DNA of 7,462 bases from Victivallales bacterium (GTDB taxonomy: Bacteria > Verrucomicrobiota > Lentisphaeria > Victivallales > JAUVCU01): the NCBI GenBank assembly GCA_029934175.1, contig JAOZMT010000096.1, forward strand, positions 1-7,462, read 5' to 3'. Below are positions 6,832 to 7,462 of the stretch, in pieces. Under the pieces are notes generated by a model. That model was not told where the DNA came from. It saw only the letters and a list, made by a program, of their open reading frames with translations, and searched no databases. Made by a program: the position numbers and the translations under genes. Every line of letters starts with the position of its first letter. Within the stretch, counting starts at the first letter, position 1.

Positions 6832-7409
6832 TGCATAAACAAAACTTTACATTAAATGAATTTGTAGCTTTATGTATAATGCTGGGAGTATTAGCATATT
6901 TATTACCAAAACAACTAAGTAGTCACAGGATTTGTAGTCGTAATCCTCAATTTGCATGTCTTGCCAATATGAATGCTATAGGAAAAGGGGTATTGTTATA
7001 TGCAGATGATTATAAAAGAGGGGATTTTCCTGGCGATGATATGGATGGAAATAGTATAGGTTATGCAACTTTTGCATCTTCAACTGCGACAATAAGTGAT
7101 TTTAGTCCTATGATAGCAGCAGGCTATGGAGAAAAACGCTCTTTAGTATGTAAAATGTCAGATGTTATTAAAGAAACGGGAAGTTTAGACATAGGCGAAA
7201 AAAGTGTTGAAGTGAATTCTAGTTATGGTTATAATGCTGGCTTATCTCTTACATCTGATCCTGATACTTTTGTGCTTTGGGATATGTATTATGAGCATGA
7301 TACTAAAAAATCTAAAAATATGGGTGGAAATTATTTAAGTGCTGACGGAACTGCACGAAAATTAAAAAAAAGAAATTGGATAGATATGCAAAAATGCAAT
7401 GGTTTATAA
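6831..7409 (+). CDS. Prepilin-like protein (H-X9-DG family relative)
   Basis: This 192-residue protein starts in the TAATG that ends the upstream gene (1-base overlap), with no Shine-Dalgarno, so translational coupling is likely. The N-terminus KQNFTLNEFVALCIMLGVL has the type IV prepilin layout: short basic leader, FTL.E with the conserved Glu at position +5 (E10 of the precursor), then a hydrophobic helix. The residue before the expected cleavage site is Asn5 rather than the usual Gly, so processing by prepilin peptidase is doubtful. After the helix come CLANMNAIGKGVLLYADDYK (43-62) and FPGDDMDG, then a C-terminal MGGNYLSADGTARKL (164-178). Together these resemble the small pseudopilin-like H-X9-DG proteins that are expanded in PVC bacteria, although the motif's His appears to be absent. 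Its role may be in a type II secretion or pilus-like assembly or an envelope structure; this is inference. Seen motifs are firm, function is not. Confidence 0.82.
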   Translation: MHKQNFTLNEFVALCIMLGVLAYLLPKQLSSHRICSRNPQFACLANMNAIGKGVLLYADDYKRGDFPGDDMDGNSIGYATFASSTATISDFSPMIAAGYGEKRSLVCKMSDVIKETGSLDIGEKSVEVNSSYGYNAGLSLTSDPDTFVLWDMYYEHDTKKSKNMGGNYLSADGTARKLKKRNWIDMQKCNGL

Positions 7410-7412
7410 TTT

Positions 7413-7430
7413 GGCGTTGTTCTTTACGCC
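7413..7430. other. Weak hairpin after the last gene
   Basis: GGCGT (7413-7417) and ACGCC (7426-7430) can pair with an 8-base loop, 4 bases after the stop of the prepilin-like gene. Neither strand shows a T-run directly after the stem, so this is not a convincing intrinsic terminator, though it could mark the operon end. The rest of 7410-7462 shows no gene. Confidence 0.3.
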
Positions 7431-7462
7431 GTCCAAAACAAAAAAATTATTGAGAAGAATTA

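Noticed and set aside
7413..7440. Intrinsic terminator at the end of the operon
   Set aside because: The 5-bp GGCGT/ACGCC stem is short with a large loop and no T-tract follows on either strand, so I list it only as a weak hairpin.

Overview
The window comes from an AT-rich bacterial chromosome. The best lineage guess is the Planctomycetes-Verrucomicrobia-Chlamydiae (PVC) group, perhaps Lentisphaerota-like. This rests on the last two genes. One carries the C-terminal 'ALEKYY..N.KYPESL..DP...Y.YSIG...DDGG' pattern common in PVC membrane proteins. The other is a small prepilin-like protein with a CxxNM..IG..L..YA.D segment and a C-terminal ADG, as in the abundant PVC H-X9-DG pseudopilins. This is recalled family knowledge, not a search, so the lineage call is tentative.

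Layout. On the minus strand, reading leftward from about 1212, are trpC (indole-3-glycerol phosphate synthase) and, 33 bases downstream, the first 130 codons of a Bro-N (phage antirepressor-like) protein that runs off the left edge. The region 1213-1492 separates this pair from a plus-strand block and holds plausible divergent promoters. From there to 7409 all genes are on the plus strand and tightly packed: grpE, dnaJ, a Ser/Thr protein kinase with two degenerate receiver domains at its N-terminus, smpB, a single-pass membrane protein of unknown function, and a prepilin-like protein. Gaps are 15, 1, 11 and 8 bases, then a 1-base overlap (TAATG), so the six genes look like one transcription unit. 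The last 53 bases hold no gene and only a weak hairpin.

How the genes work together. GrpE (nucleotide exchange) and DnaJ (J-domain co-chaperone) serve DnaK, which is not in the window. SmpB delivers tmRNA to stalled ribosomes. The kinase therefore sits inside a protein-quality-control block, one base after dnaJ and 11 bases before smpB. A regulatory link between kinase signalling and proteostasis is a reasonable inference but is not shown by sequence alone. The two terminal genes look translationally coupled and both resemble the pseudopilin-related envelope families of the PVC group.

The observations most worth following are the pseudo-receiver/receiver/kinase protein in the chaperone operon, the perfect 11-bp inverted repeat inside the Bro-N gene, and the coupled membrane/pseudopilin-like pair.
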